Origin: Planctomycetota bacterium
Lineage (GTDB): Bacteria; Planctomycetota; Planctomycetia; Pirellulales; UBA1268
Assembly (NCBI GenBank): GCA_016872555.1
Contig: VGZO01000015.1
Span: 1-64,000 of the forward strand
DNA length: 64,000 nt
Direction of reading: 5' to 3'
The translations under genes were made by a program, and so were the position numbers. The notes under the pieces are model-generated. The model saw only the letters and a program-made list of their open reading frames with translations. It did no database searches and was not told the DNA's origin. Below, one piece after another: positions 33,854 to 44,900 of the stretch. The first letter of the stretch is position 1; every line of letters starts with the position of its first letter.

Positions 33854-34948
33854 ATGCAACTGTCGATTCCCGTATTTTTCAGGTCGCTGCTCGTCGCGGC
33901 TGCCGCCGCTGTCATCGCCGCGACTCCCGCTGTCACGGCGGCTGTCTTGGTCGCCGTTGCCGCCGGCACCGGCGCTCCTGCCGTGGCGGCCGAGCCGACC
34001 CGGCGGGTGCTCACCGCCCGGGCCAGCGCCCTCGATCCCCGCGCCCGGCCCCACCCGGAGATCGATTTCGTCTTCGAGAAGGACGGCAAGCCGGCCGATC
34101 TCGAACATGCCAGCGTCGACACGGCCGTCCCGGCGCGCGGGCGGCTGCTCGTCTGGCTGATGGACCACAACGCCGGGTTGTTCGAGCGTGCCAACGCGCT
34201 TGGGCTCCACGCCCTCCAGCCGCACTACGCCAACAAGTGGTTCGCGACCGTGAAGCCGACCGACCGGCTCGCCCGTGGCCTGGTCCGCCTCGAGGCGGCG
34301 ACGGGGCGCGACGTCAGCACCCAGGTGGCGATTCCCGAGGCCGACGGGATGATGGAGCGCGTGCGGATGTTCCTCGCGTGGCTGGCGCGCGAGCAGCCCG
34401 CCGCCGGCTGGGAGCAGTTCCTCACCGCCGACGGCACGGCCGTCCGCTGGGACAAGGTGGTCGTCGCCGGCTCGTCGCATGGGGCGACGACGGCGGCCCG
34501 GTTCGCGATGGATGTCCCGGTCGATCGCGTCGTCATGCTCTGCGGGCCGCGTGACCAGGACCAGGACTGGCAGGCCGGGCCCTCGGCGACCGCCAAGGAA
34601 CGGTTCTTCGGGTTCTCGCACGTCCTCGACGGCGGATGGAGCGGCGACCACTACTGCCGGAGTTGGGAGTTGCTCGGCCTGGAGCGCTTCGGACCGATCG
34701 TCACGGTCGACGACGCGCGTCCGCCCTTCGGTCATTCACGCCGGCTGGTCTCGGCTGCCGACGTCGGCGGCGACGAGAAGCGCGCCCACTCCGCGGTGCA
34801 GCCGGGGAAGGGGTCGCCGCGGAAGGCCGACGGCTCGTTTCTCTACGAACCGGTGTGGGAATACCTGCTCACCCATCCGGTCGAGCAGGTCGGCGCGCCC
34901 ACCGCCCGCGACCCGGGCTGCCGCCACGACCACCCGCTCGGGCAATGA
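33854..34948 (+). CDS. Secreted BPSS1187-family alpha/beta-hydrolase-like protein
   Basis: The 364-residue protein has a long Ala/Val-rich signal sequence (about residues 1-45). The mature part resembles the BPSS1187 family, a planctomycete-rich group of secreted alpha/beta proteins. GSSHGATTAARFAM provides a plausible nucleophile elbow (GxSxG-like GSSHG), and RGRLLVWLMDHN and RVVMLCGPRDQDQDWQ are further hydrolase-like strands. Catalytic function is not established. The start ATG 33854 begins the signal sequence. It ends three bases before the convergent DUF1549 gene. Confidence 0.75.
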   Translation: MQLSIPVFFRSLLVAAAAAVIAATPAVTAAVLVAVAAGTGAPAVAAEPTRRVLTARASALDPRARPHPEIDFVFEKDGKPADLEHASVDTAVPARGRLLVWLMDHNAGLFERANALGLHALQPHYANKWFATVKPTDRLARGLVRLEAATGRDVSTQVAIPEADGMMERVRMFLAWLAREQPAAGWEQFLTADGTAVRWDKVVVAGSSHGATTAARFAMDVPVDRVVMLCGPRDQDQDWQAGPSATAKERFFGFSHVLDGGWSGDHYCRSWELLGLERFGPIVTVDDARPPFGHSRRLVSAADVGGDEKRAHSAVQPGKGSPRKADGSFLYEPVWEYLLTHPVEQVGAPTARDPGCRHDHPLGQ

Positions 34949-34951
34949 CCG

Positions 34952-36979
34952 TCAATCGACGTACATGAACTCGGCGCTGTTGAGCAGCGCCCGGCAGACC
35001 TCGACCAGCGCGCCGCGCGCGAGCAGATCCCGGCACGCCGCGCGCTCCTCGTCGGCCGGGGGCCGCTGGAGGGCGAGGGCGAACAGGCGATCGAGTCGCG
35101 AGTCGGGATCGGCCCCCGCCTCGTGCGCGACCCGGGCCGCGAGGGCCCGGGCCGCGTCGGCCGCCAATCCGCCGTTGAGCAGCGTGAGGGCCTGCGTCGC
35201 GGTCGTCGAGACGGTGCGGCGGCCGCAGGGGACGGCGTTGTCGGGAAGGTCGAGGGTCGCCAGCAGCGGCACCGGGGTGTTGCGCTTCTGGACGAGATAC
35301 AGGCTCCGGCAGCCGAGGGCCTCCGGGGGCGAGGGATACCACCCCTTGGTCTTCTCGGCGTTGTCGTCGAGGAACGCCGGGTTCGAGGCAAGCACCTCGG
35401 GGGGCAGCGGTGGCCACACCGGCGGGCCGCCGCGCCGGTCGTCGAGCAGCCCGCTGACGGCGAGCAGGGCGTCGCGGACCTGCTCGGCTGACAGCCGGCG
35501 CGGCCGCCGCAGGCCGACGTGGTCGACGTCGCCGCGGGCCGCCTGGCGATAGGTGGCACCGGTGACGAGCTGCCGCACGAGGCGCTTCACGCTCCAGCCG
35601 TCGGCCACGAACCGGCAGGCGATGTGGTCGAGAAGGGCGCGGTCGAGCGGCGCCGCACCGGCCGTGCCGAAGTCGTCCGGGGTCGCCACCAGCGCGCGAC
35701 CGTGGACCCAGAGCCAGATTCGATTGACGATCACCCGCGCCGTGAGCGGGTTGGCCGGCGAGACGATCCACTCCGCCAGCGCCAGGCGCCGGCCGCTGGA
35801 GAGGGGATTGGGAGGGGCAGGGATCGCCGTCGGATGCGGGTCGAACAGCGCCGGGATCCCCGGCTCGACCGTATCGCCCGGGTGGCGATGGTCACCCTGG
35901 ACGAGGACGTGCGTCCGCGGCACGGCGGTTCCATCGGTCATCACCAGGCCGTGGGTGAACGCCCGCGTGTCGGCGCGGAGGGCGTCGATCCGCGCCGCGA
36001 GAGCCGCGCGGGCCGGCGTGTCGGACTCTCGGGTCAGCGCCAGCTCCGCCTCGAAACGTGCCAGGTCTTCGGCGACGGCGCGGTTGTGGCCGCGGATCAC
36101 CTCCTGCTCCGGAGCGAGGTCGAGCGCGAGATCGTCGGCGAAGCGGACCGGGGCGAAGAAGGCGCGGAGCCGGTAGTGGTCGGTCTGTGGGAACGGGTCG
36201 TGCTTGTGGTCGTGGCAGCGGCAGCAGGAGAAGGTGAGCCCGAGGAACGCCGTGGCGGTGGTCTCGGTGAGGTTGGCGAGGAGCTCGGCGCGGCTCCGGT
36301 CCTGCTCGTCGAACAGCCCGGCGGCGTTGTCGTGGGGCCCGAGCCGGAGGTAGCCGGTGGCCACGAGGGCGTCCTGCTCGGCGCGAGTCCGCGGCGACCC
36401 GGCGACGAGCTCGTCGCCGGCGAGCTGCTCGCGGATGAACTGGTCGAACGGCTTGTCGGCGTTGAACGCGCCGACGACGTAATCGCGGTAGCGCCACGCC
36501 TGCGGGCGGAACTCGTCCCAGTCGAAGCCGTTGCTGTCGGCGTAGCGAACGACATCGAGCCAGGACCGGGCGAGATGCTCGCCGAATCGCTCGCTGGCGA
36601 GCAGTTCGTCGACCAACGCCGCCACGGCGGCGTCGAGACCGACCGCGGCGACGGCGGCGACGAAGCGATCGACGGCCTCGGGTGCGGGGGGTAGGCCGTG
36701 GAGGTCGAACGACAGCCGCCGGGCGAGGGCCCGCGGATCGGCGGCCGGCGGCGGGGCCAGCCCGTCGCGGAGCAGGTTGGCAAGGACGAACCGGTCGACG
36801 TCGTCGCGAGGCCAGTCGGCCTGGGCCGACGGTTGCGGCACGGCCGGGGGCTCGAGCGCCGCCACCGACCACATGCCGTCGCCGGGAGCCGCGGTGGGCG
36901 GTGCCGCCTCGCCGGCCGCGGCAGCCACGGCGGCGACGACGACGAGCCAGTCACGCCCGAGCGCGTATCTCCGGGTCAT
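34952..36979 (-). CDS. DUF1549 / DUF1553 protein without PSD1 domain
   Basis: The 675-residue secreted protein starts with a short signal (1-25). It passes straight into DUF1549 (DVDRFVLANLLRDGL), lacking the N-terminal PSD1 CxxCH found in its three paralogs here. It keeps the internal SCCRCHDHKHDP motif and the DUF1553 region (VIVNRIWLWVHGRALV). At most one c-type heme seems possible. It is the last gene of a long minus-strand array, and its ATG overlaps the stop of the DUF1501 gene before it (ATGA). That order, DUF1501 first, is the reverse of the other pairs. The biochemical role of the family is unknown. Confidence 0.92.
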   Translation of the reverse strand: MTRRYALGRDWLVVVAAVAAAAGEAAPPTAAPGDGMWSVAALEPPAVPQPSAQADWPRDDVDRFVLANLLRDGLAPPPAADPRALARRLSFDLHGLPPAPEAVDRFVAAVAAVGLDAAVAALVDELLASERFGEHLARSWLDVVRYADSNGFDWDEFRPQAWRYRDYVVGAFNADKPFDQFIREQLAGDELVAGSPRTRAEQDALVATGYLRLGPHDNAAGLFDEQDRSRAELLANLTETTATAFLGLTFSCCRCHDHKHDPFPQTDHYRLRAFFAPVRFADDLALDLAPEQEVIRGHNRAVAEDLARFEAELALTRESDTPARAALAARIDALRADTRAFTHGLVMTDGTAVPRTHVLVQGDHRHPGDTVEPGIPALFDPHPTAIPAPPNPLSSGRRLALAEWIVSPANPLTARVIVNRIWLWVHGRALVATPDDFGTAGAAPLDRALLDHIACRFVADGWSVKRLVRQLVTGATYRQAARGDVDHVGLRRPRRLSAEQVRDALLAVSGLLDDRRGGPPVWPPLPPEVLASNPAFLDDNAEKTKGWYPSPPEALGCRSLYLVQKRNTPVPLLATLDLPDNAVPCGRRTVSTTATQALTLLNGGLAADAARALAARVAHEAGADPDSRLDRLFALALQRPPADEERAACRDLLARGALVEVCRALLNSAEFMYVD

Positions 36980-38439
36980 CCGAGGACTCCGGGGATCACC
37001 GTGGCGCTGCCCGCCACGCCGGTAAGCCGCTCGTCACGGCCCGCGGCGCGGAAACTCAGCCGGTCGTTCGACAGGCCGAGTGCCGCGAGGATCGTGGCGT
37101 GGAGGTCGGCGAACGGCGTCGGCCGCTCGATCGCCATGTAGCCGAGCTCGTCGGTGGCGCCGATCCGCTGGCCGGGCCGGACCCCCCCGCCGGCGAGCCA
37201 GACGGTGAATCCGGCGGCGTTGTGGTTGCGCCCGCCGTTGCCCTGCACCAGCGGCGTACGGCCAAACTCACTGGCCCAGACGACGAGCGTCTCGTCGAGC
37301 AGGCCGCGCGCGGCGAGGTCGGAGACCAGCGCGGCGATCGGCTGATCGGTCCAGCGGGCGCGCGGCGTGTGGTTGTCGGCGAGAAGCGCGTGGGCGTCCC
37401 AGCCGTCCTTGTCGGGCATGTCGTAGAGCTGCACGAAGCGCACCCCGCGCTCGACGAGGCGCCGGGCGAGGAGGCACTTCCGCCCGAAGGCCCGCGTCCG
37501 TTCGTCGGCGTGGTCGAGGCCGTAGGCGCGGAGCGTGGCGGGGGTCTCGGCCTCGACGTCGCCGAGCTCGAGGGCGCTGGACTGCATCCGGTAGGCCAGC
37601 TCGTAGGAGGCGAGGCGCGCTTCGAGCTCGGTGAGGCCGGGGCGCTGCCGGGCGTGGCGGATCCCGAGGCGGCGGATCAGGTCGAGCGTGTCGCGCTGCC
37701 CGGCGGCGAATTCCTCCGGGGGGGCGAGGTCGGGGAGCGGCGCGCCGGTGTCACGGAGACGCGTCGGCTGGAACGCGGCGGGGAGGAAGCCGTGGGAGTA
37801 GTTGGCCGCCCCGCCGAGCGGACCGGCGTCGAAGAGGACGACGTAGCCTGGGAGGTCCGCGCTTTCCGAGCCGAGGCCGTACGTCGTCCAGGCACCGAGG
37901 CTCGCCTTGCCGGCGCGGATGTCGCCGGTGTGCGCCTGGTAGCTGGCCGGGGCGTGGTTGTTGGAATCGGCCTGCAGCGAATGGATGAAGCACAACCGGT
38001 CGACGTGGCGGGCGACGGCCGGGAACAGCTCGCTGACCCACATGCCCGACTCACCATGGCGCTGCCAGCGGTAGGGGCTGGCCAGCAGCCGGTCGGTGCA
38101 GCCGTGGAGCACGTTGGCGAACCGCGAGCCGGCGATCGCCGCGCGCAGCGAGCCGGGGAGCGGCTGGCCGTCGAGCGCTTGCAAGGCGGGCTTGTGGTCG
38201 AAGGTGTCGACCTGTGACGGCCCGCCGACCATGAACAGGAAGATCACCCGCGTGGCGCGCGGCGTGAAGTGCGGGCGGCGCGGTGCCAGCGGACGGAGCG
38301 GATCGATCGCCGGGCCGTCGTCGCCGCGCCCGTCGGCCGCCGCCAACGCCGCCAGCGCCACCGGCCCGAGGCCCGCGAGCCACCCGCGCCGCGCCGCCGC
38401 CGCTCCGCCCATGGTCCGCCGCCCCGTCGCCCGTGTCAC
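36976..38439 (-). CDS. DUF1501 secreted protein
   Basis: The 487-residue member of the alkaline-phosphatase-clan family has VIFLFMVGGPSQVDTFDHK near residue 65, [23 protein letters not shown] and ASEFGRTPLVQ. The N-terminal export signal (RRGWLAGLGPVALAALAA) has a twin arginine. It starts at GTG 38439, overlapping the stop of the DUF1080/PQQ gene (GTGA), and its own stop overlaps the DUF1549 gene downstream; the three are coupled. An ATG at 38412 is a possible alternative. The substrate is unknown. Confidence 0.92.
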   Translation of the reverse strand: MTRATGRRTMGGAAAARRGWLAGLGPVALAALAAADGRGDDGPAIDPLRPLAPRRPHFTPRATRVIFLFMVGGPSQVDTFDHKPALQALDGQPLPGSLRAAIAGSRFANVLHGCTDRLLASPYRWQRHGESGMWVSELFPAVARHVDRLCFIHSLQADSNNHAPASYQAHTGDIRAGKASLGAWTTYGLGSESADLPGYVVLFDAGPLGGAANYSHGFLPAAFQPTRLRDTGAPLPDLAPPEEFAAGQRDTLDLIRRLGIRHARQRPGLTELEARLASYELAYRMQSSALELGDVEAETPATLRAYGLDHADERTRAFGRKCLLARRLVERGVRFVQLYDMPDKDGWDAHALLADNHTPRARWTDQPIAALVSDLAARGLLDETLVVWASEFGRTPLVQGNGGRNHNAAGFTVWLAGGGVRPGQRIGATDELGYMAIERPTPFADLHATILAALGLSNDRLSFRAAGRDERLTGVAGSATVIPGVLG

Positions 38440-40394
38440 TTCGCCGTGAGGCGGTAGATCCCCTGGCCATCACCGCTGACGATGAGGAAATAGCTCTCCC
38501 CGGCGCCGTCGGCACCGAACGAGATCACCGGCATCTTCGGGCTCTCGATGGCATGGTTGGCGGCCGCCCGGCCGGTCGCCTCGTCGAGCGACAGGGCGAA
38601 CAGCTTCCCGGAGACGTAGTCGGCGTAGAGATACTTTCCCAGCAGCGCCGGGACCGACGCGCCACGGTGGACGTGACCGCCGGTGATCGACAGGCCGACG
38701 CCGTGGTCGTATTCGTAGACCGGCTCGACCAGCCGCGTGCCGGGCGGCGTCGGCAGGGCACCGAACCCATGGCGCCCCTCGCGCAGGCTCCAGCCGTAGT
38801 TGCCGCCGCGCTCGATGAGGTCGATCTCCTCGAACAGGTTCTGGCCGACGTCGGCGCACCACAGCCGGCCGGTCGGCGGGTCGAAGGCGATCCGCCAGGG
38901 ATTGCGCAGCCCCCACGCCCAGATCTCGCCCCGGGCCCCCGGGACGCCGACGAGGGGATTGTCCGGGGGGATCGCGTAGCCGAGCCCCGGGTCGTGCCGG
39001 TCGACGTCGATGCGGAGGATCTTGCCGAGCAGCGTCGCCGGGTTCTGGCCGTGGTGGAGCGGATCGTTGGCCGCGCCGCCGTCGCCGAGGGCGACGTACA
39101 GGCAGCCGTCGGGACCGAAGCACAGCGTGCCGCCGTTGTGGTTCCAGAACGGCTGCGGGATCACCATCACCTCCTCCTCGAACGCGGCGTCGAACCGGTC
39201 GGGGGCGTCGGGGGAGACGCGGAACCGGGAGATCACCGAGGTGTGTGGTTCCTTCCGCGCCGAGGTGTAGTAGACGAAGAACTGGCCGTTGTCACGGAAC
39301 CGCGGATGGAACGCCAAGCCGAGGAAGCCCTCCTCGTTCTGGCGATCCTGGTACACGACGCGGTCGGAGAGGTCGGCGAACAACGTGCTCTCCGTCGCCC
39401 CTGGACGGACGACGTGGATCTGGCCGTGCTGGGTGGCGACGAAGATCCGCCCCGAGCCGTCGCCGGCATGGGTGAGGACGATCGGCCGGAACGAGTTGGC
39501 GCGCCCGTCGGCGGTGAGCGGCTCGTAGCCGGCCCAGCGGATGCCGGGGAACGCCGGCTCGTGGCCCACCGGCAGGACGCCGTCGATGATCGCCGCGGCC
39601 GCCTCGGGGCGGGGCAACGCGCGGATCTTGACGTTGCGGTAGGCGACCTCATCGCCATGGTCCTGGAGGCAGATGTGCCCCTGCTCGGCCGTGCCGAAGC
39701 CGGGGAACTTCGCGAACTTGCTCGCCGCCACCTTCTTCTGCCAGTCCTCGCTGCCGATTTTGAATTGCGAATAGCGCAGGCCGTTGACGTACACCTCCCC
39801 CTGCTCGGGGCCGACGCGGAGGAGGATCGTGTTCCATTCGCCCGCCGGACGCGTCGCGTCGAGGGGAGCGCCGGTCGCCTGGTCCTTGCCGGGGGGGTAG
39901 AGCTGGTAGAGCCAGCCGGCGCGCTGCGGGTCCTTGCCGGCGGCGTTGTCGAGCAGCTGGACCTCCGGGCCGCTGTGCCACGGCGCCGGCTGGTCTTCTG
40001 TGACGCGGAACATGATGCCGCTGTTGCCCCCCGGGGCGATCTTGTAGTCGAGCGACAGCTCGAAGAATCCGAACGTGTCGGCGGTCACGATGTCGCCGGC
40101 CCCCGCGGCGGCGCGGACCAGCGCGCCGTCTTTGACCTGCCAGCCGGCCGAGATCGCCTCCTTGCGGTAGTTGCGCCAGCCGGCGGTCGAACGGCCGTCG
40201 AAGAGCAGCTTCCAGCCCCCCCGGGCTTCCTCGGGCGCGAGGACGTTTTCCTCGCCGCGCGCAGCCGCGCCGGCGAGCGCTACGCAGACCGCCAGGGCGG
40301 CGCGGAGACCGGCGCGACGGGCGGTCGCCGGCTGCCGGCGCGGCGGCTCATTCGGGTCGCGGACGCCGTCGGGCTGCCAGGTCGGGCTCGTCAT
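38436..40394 (-). CDS. DUF1080 (3-keto-disaccharide hydrolase) fused to PQQ sugar dehydrogenase
   Basis: The 652-residue secreted fusion has a signal (about 24-47), then a DUF1080 concanavalin-like domain (55-235; EEARGGWKLLFDGRSTAGW, GGNSGIMFRVTE, GEWNTILLRV). Some DUF1080 proteins hydrolyse 3-keto-glycosides. The second half (about 255-650) is a six-bladed soluble PQQ glucose/sorbosone dehydrogenase-like domain (EEGFLGLAFHPRF, NHNGGTLCFGPDGCLYVALGDGG, RNPWRIAFDP, GGNYGW). Together they suggest oxidation and cleavage of a glycoside outside the cytoplasm, with electrons passed to a cytochrome. The gene is embedded between DUF1501 genes, 44 bases upstream of a DUF1501 stop and overlapping the next DUF1501 start. 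Confidence 0.9.
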   Translation of the reverse strand: MTSPTWQPDGVRDPNEPPRRQPATARRAGLRAALAVCVALAGAAARGEENVLAPEEARGGWKLLFDGRSTAGWRNYRKEAISAGWQVKDGALVRAAAGAGDIVTADTFGFFELSLDYKIAPGGNSGIMFRVTEDQPAPWHSGPEVQLLDNAAGKDPQRAGWLYQLYPPGKDQATGAPLDATRPAGEWNTILLRVGPEQGEVYVNGLRYSQFKIGSEDWQKKVAASKFAKFPGFGTAEQGHICLQDHGDEVAYRNVKIRALPRPEAAAAIIDGVLPVGHEPAFPGIRWAGYEPLTADGRANSFRPIVLTHAGDGSGRIFVATQHGQIHVVRPGATESTLFADLSDRVVYQDRQNEEGFLGLAFHPRFRDNGQFFVYYTSARKEPHTSVISRFRVSPDAPDRFDAAFEEEVMVIPQPFWNHNGGTLCFGPDGCLYVALGDGGAANDPLHHGQNPATLLGKILRIDVDRHDPGLGYAIPPDNPLVGVPGARGEIWAWGLRNPWRIAFDPPTGRLWCADVGQNLFEEIDLIERGGNYGWSLREGRHGFGALPTPPGTRLVEPVYEYDHGVGLSITGGHVHRGASVPALLGKYLYADYVSGKLFALSLDEATGRAAANHAIESPKMPVISFGADGAGESYFLIVSGDGQGIYRLTAK

Positions 40395-40438
40395 CGGTCG
40401 GGGTTCCTCTCGGTCGGGGGAAAAGTCGGCGCCACCGG

Positions 40439-41917
40439 TCAGGCGAGCAGCTCACGGACCACAGCTTGCCGCTCGACGCCCGTGAGGCGCTGGTCGAGCC
40501 CCTGGAAACGGAACGTGAACCGCTCGTGGTCGATGCCCAGGAGGTGGAGGATCGTGGCGTTGAAGTCGTTGATGTGGACCGGGTTCTCGACGACGTTGTA
40601 GGAGAAATCGTCGGTCTCGCCGAACGACACCCCGCCCCGCGCGCCACCGCCGGCCAGCCACATGCAGTAGTTGCGCGGATGATGGTCGCGGCCGTAGGTG
40701 TCCTTCGTGAGCGTGCCCTGCGAGTAGACGGTGCGGCCGAACTCGCCCCCCCAGACGACGAGCGTCTCGTCGAGCATCCCGCGCTGCTTGAGGTCGGTGA
40801 CCAAGGCCGCGGTCGCCTGGTCGGTGTCGAGGCACTGGGCCTTGAGGTCGGCGGGCAGGTTGCCGTGCTGGTCCCAGCCGCGGTGGAGGATCTGCACGGC
40901 GCGCACGCCGCGCTCGACCAGCCTCCGGGCGAGCAGGAGGCTGTGGGTGAACGACCCGGGCTTGCGGACGTCGTCGCCGTAGAGGGCCAGCGTCGCCGCC
41001 GATTCCCCCGCCAGGTCGGTCAGTTCCGGCACGCTGGATTGCATCCGGAAGGCCATCTCGTACTGGGCGATCCGCGTCCGGATCTCCGGGTCACGGTAGC
41101 GGGCGAAGGCGCGCTCGTTGAGCCGGCCGAGGCCGTCGAGCATCGTGCGGCGGTCGGCGCCGGTGACGCCGTCGGGATTGGGAAGGTAGAGGACCGGATC
41201 CCCCGACCCGCGCAGCGCCACCCCCGAGTAGCGGGTCGGCAGGAACCCGCTCGACCACATCCGCGTGAACAGCGCCTGCGAGGGGTTGATGTCGGGCAGT
41301 GGTGTGAACACCACGAACGCCGGCAGGTCGTCGTTCTCGCTGCCAAGGCCGTACGCCAGCCAGCTCCCCAGGCTCGCCTTGCCGGGGATCTCGCTGCCGG
41401 TCATCACGAACGTGCAGGCGGGATCGTGGTTGATGGCGTTGGTGTGGATCGTCTTCACCAGCGCGATGTCGTCGACGATCCCCGCCGTGTACGGGAGGAG
41501 CTCCCTGTTGATCCACCGGCCGCATTGCCCGGCCTGGGTGAAGGCGAACTTCGACGGGGCGACGGGAAATCGCGCCTGGCCGCTGGTCATCGTCGACAAC
41601 CGCTGCTCGCCGCGCACGCTCGGCGGCAGGTCCTTGTCGAAGTATTCCTGGAGCTTCGGCTTGTGGTCCCAGAGGTCGATCTGCGAGGGGCCGCCGTTGG
41701 TGTGGATGTAGATCACGGCCCGGGCGCGCGGGGCGTGGTGGGGCAGACCCGGCAGGGGCGGGTGGACGCGTGCCGTAACGCCGGCCGACGCGGCCGTCGC
41801 GCGGCGCTCGAGCAGCGCCAGTGCCGCCGTACCCAGGGCCATCCCCGACGACTGGAAGAACAGCCGGCGCGCGGCGGCGGTGCGGAGTGCTTCGCGCACG
41901 GTGGTCGGCATCGTCAT
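40439..41917 (-). CDS. DUF1501 secreted protein
   Basis: The 492-residue protein has landmarks [37 protein letters not shown] and [13 protein letters not shown]. An export signal with a double Arg ([19 protein letters not shown]) suggests Tat. The ATG at 41917, or 41911 two codons later, follows the 1052-residue PSD1 gene by 22 bases. The frame extends far upstream (to 42247) only as a shadow of the PSD1 gene. It pairs with that gene. The function is unknown beyond the alkaline-phosphatase-like fold. Confidence 0.92.
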   Translation of the reverse strand: MTMPTTVREALRTAAARRLFFQSSGMALGTAALALLERRATAASAGVTARVHPPLPGLPHHAPRARAVIYIHTNGGPSQIDLWDHKPKLQEYFDKDLPPSVRGEQRLSTMTSGQARFPVAPSKFAFTQAGQCGRWINRELLPYTAGIVDDIALVKTIHTNAINHDPACTFVMTGSEIPGKASLGSWLAYGLGSENDDLPAFVVFTPLPDINPSQALFTRMWSSGFLPTRYSGVALRGSGDPVLYLPNPDGVTGADRRTMLDGLGRLNERAFARYRDPEIRTRIAQYEMAFRMQSSVPELTDLAGESAATLALYGDDVRKPGSFTHSLLLARRLVERGVRAVQILHRGWDQHGNLPADLKAQCLDTDQATAALVTDLKQRGMLDETLVVWGGEFGRTVYSQGTLTKDTYGRDHHPRNYCMWLAGGGARGGVSFGETDDFSYNVVENPVHINDFNATILHLLGIDHERFTFRFQGLDQRLTGVERQAVVRELLA

Positions 41918-41939
41918 CGTGGCGGGTCTCCGTGGGCCG

Positions 41940-44900
41940 TCAGTTCCGCGACAGCGTCTCGTCGAGATTGAGCAGCAGGTTGGCCAGGAGCGTGTAGGCG
42001 GCCAGCTCCTCGACCGCCATTCCCTCCGGCGGTTTCGATTCGCCATGGCTGACCAGCTTCCGCGCCGCCTCCGCGTCGGTGGCGTAGCGGGCCCGGTGGG
42101 CCGCCAGCGTGGTCGCCACGACCGCCGCCTCGTCCGACTCGGGATCACGGGCCAGGACCGTGCGGAACAACCAGCCGATCCGGGCGGAGTCGTCGGCTCC
42201 CCCCTCGGCCAAGGCGCGGGCCGCCAGCGCCCGGGCTGCCTCGACATGCTGGACGTCGTTGAGCAACTGCAGCGCCTGCAGCGGTGTATTGCTCCGCTCG
42301 CGGCGGGCGCAGAATTGCTCGCGGTTGGGCGCGTCGAAATTGACCATGAACGGCGGCGGCGCCGTCCGCTTGAGAAACGTGTACAGGCTGCGCCGGTAGA
42401 GCGCGGGCCCGGAGTCGCGCACGTACTTCGCCGTGTTGCTGCCGGCGAACCCGACCGGCTCCCAGATGTTGTCGGGCTGGTAAGGGCGCACGCCGCGGCC
42501 GCCGAACGTGCGGTCGAGCAGCCCCGACAGCGCCAGCGCGTTGTCGCGGATCAGCTCGGCGTCGAGGCGGATCCGCGGGCCGCGCGCGAGGAGCCGATTC
42601 TCCGGATCGGCCGCGAGCTGGGCCGGCTCGACGACGGCCGAGCGGAGAAACGCCCGGCTGGTCACGATCAGCTGCACCATCCGCCGCGTGTCCCAGCCGC
42701 CGTCGCGGTACTCGCACGCCAGCCAGTCGAGCAGTTCGGGGTGGCTGGGCGCCTCGCCCTGGAGGCCGAAGTCCTCGCTCGTCTTTACCAGCCCCGTCCC
42801 GAAGAACTGCTGCCACAGCCGGTTGGCGGCGACGCGCGGCGTGAGCGGCTGGCGTGGCGCCATGATCCACTGGGCGAGGTCGAGGCGGTTGGGGACGTCG
42901 CCGGTGGCCACCAGCAGCGGCGGGAGGAAGCCGGGCGTCGCACGCTGGACCTTCGCGCCGGGCTTGTCGTAGGCCCCGCGCTGCATGACGAAGCTCTCGC
43001 GCATCGTCGGCAGGTCGTTGAACACGAACGTCCGCGCCAGCCCCTTCTCGAGCTCCTCACGCCGCGCCGTCGCCGTGCGGAGGAGGGACACCGCCTCGGC
43101 GAGCGCCGCGGTGCGCTCGCCCCACACCTGCGCCAGCCAATGCCGGCGCACGCGCGCCTGCTCCGCCGCGTCGGTCGTCTTCTCGATCCCCTGCTTGACC
43201 AGGCCGCGGAGGTCGCCGGGAACGTCGTCGAGCTTGTCCTTGCCGGTGCGCTCCTGCCACCAGGCCGCCAGCGACCGGGCCGGGTCGCGAGCCGGATCGG
43301 AGACGGCGACGATGCCGAGGGCATCCCAGCGCACGTGGCCGCCGAATTGCGTCAGCGCGAACCCTTCCAGTTTCGTCCCCGGGGCGAGCCCGACCTGCTC
43401 CGGCGCGATCGTGAGTTTCCGCCAGCCCCCCGGCTCCGGCAGGGGCCCGGCATGGAACCGCGACGGCTTCCCCGCCTCCCCCCAGTCGATCGCCGCCGGA
43501 TCGCCCCACACCGCGCGGTGGTTCCAGCTGCCGGCGTGGAACTGGAGCATCACCGACTTCGGCGGAGCGGCCGGGTCGAGCCAGACATGGGCGACGATCT
43601 CGGCACCGACCGGGATCACGAGCGGCTCGGCGCCCGACTGGTAGAAGTCCTGGCCGATGCCGGTGGCGGTCCGGTCGAGGCAGCGCCGGCCGGAGTGGAC
43701 GGCGCCCGGCTCACTGCCCTCGAACCACGCCAGCGGGGCGCCGGCCGACTGGACAGCCGCTCCGGCAGGAAAGTCGTCGTCGAGCCAGACCGTCTCGGTG
43801 CGCACCGGCTCGGGGCGCGGGTCGGCGGTCGCCGGATCGGCGTAGGCCACCGCGTCGAGCGCCGTCTCCAGCCCCTGGCGCAGACCCGGCAAACGGGCGT
43901 CGAGATCGGCCAGCTCGCGCTGTTCGTCGGCGGTGGGCAGCGTGATCGTCGGGGCGGTGGTGAGGATGTTGCCGTCGAACCCGGGATCGGCGGCCGAATT
44001 GAAGAACGCGTACAGCGAGTAGAACTCGCGCTGCGAGAGGGGATCGAACTTGTGGTCGTGGCACACGGCGCACTGCCCCGTCAGCCCCATCCACGCCTGG
44101 ACCATCGTCGCCGTGCGGTCGACGGCGTAGCGGAACAGCAACTCGTCGTTGATCGAGCCGCCTTCGCTGGTGGTGACGTTTGAGCGCGAGAACCCGGTGG
44201 CCGTCTGCTGGGCCGTCGTCGCCCCGGGCAGGAGGTCGCCGGCGAGCTGCCAGATCGTGAACGTGTCGAAGGGGAGGTTCTGTTTGAAGGCCTCGACGAC
44301 CCAGTCGCGGTAGGCCCACATCTGCCGCTCGTTGTCGAGGTGGAGACCGTGGGTGTCGGCGTAGCGCGCCGCGTCGAGCCAGTGGCGCGCCATCTCCTCG
44401 CCATGGTGGGGGCTGGCGAGGAGCCGCTCGACGAAGCGATCGACGGCGTCCGCGGCCGGATCGGCGACGAACGCTTCGACTTCCGCCGGAGTCGGGGGCA
44501 GCCCGACCAGCGCGAACGACAGCCGCCGGGCGAGCACGCGCCGGTCGGCCGGCGGATTGACCGGCAGCCCCTCCTCCGCCAGCCGCGTTTCGAGGAACCG
44601 GTCGATCGGGTTGGCCACACCGGCCGGCCCGGCAGGGACCGGCGGGCGCGACAGCGGCCGGAACGACCAATGCGGTTCGAATGCGGCGCCGGCGGCGATC
44701 CAGCGCTCGAGGAGGTCCTGCTGGGCGGGGGTGAGCGATTTGTTGGTGTGCGGCGGCGGCATCACCACGTCGGCGTCGGTGGCCCGGATCCGCGCCACCA
44801 GGGCGCTGGCCGCCGGCTGGCCGGGGACGACGGCGACGACGCCGCTGGCCAGGGCCGTCGTCGCCGCGGCCCCGTCGTCGAGCCGCAGCCCGGCCTCCTG

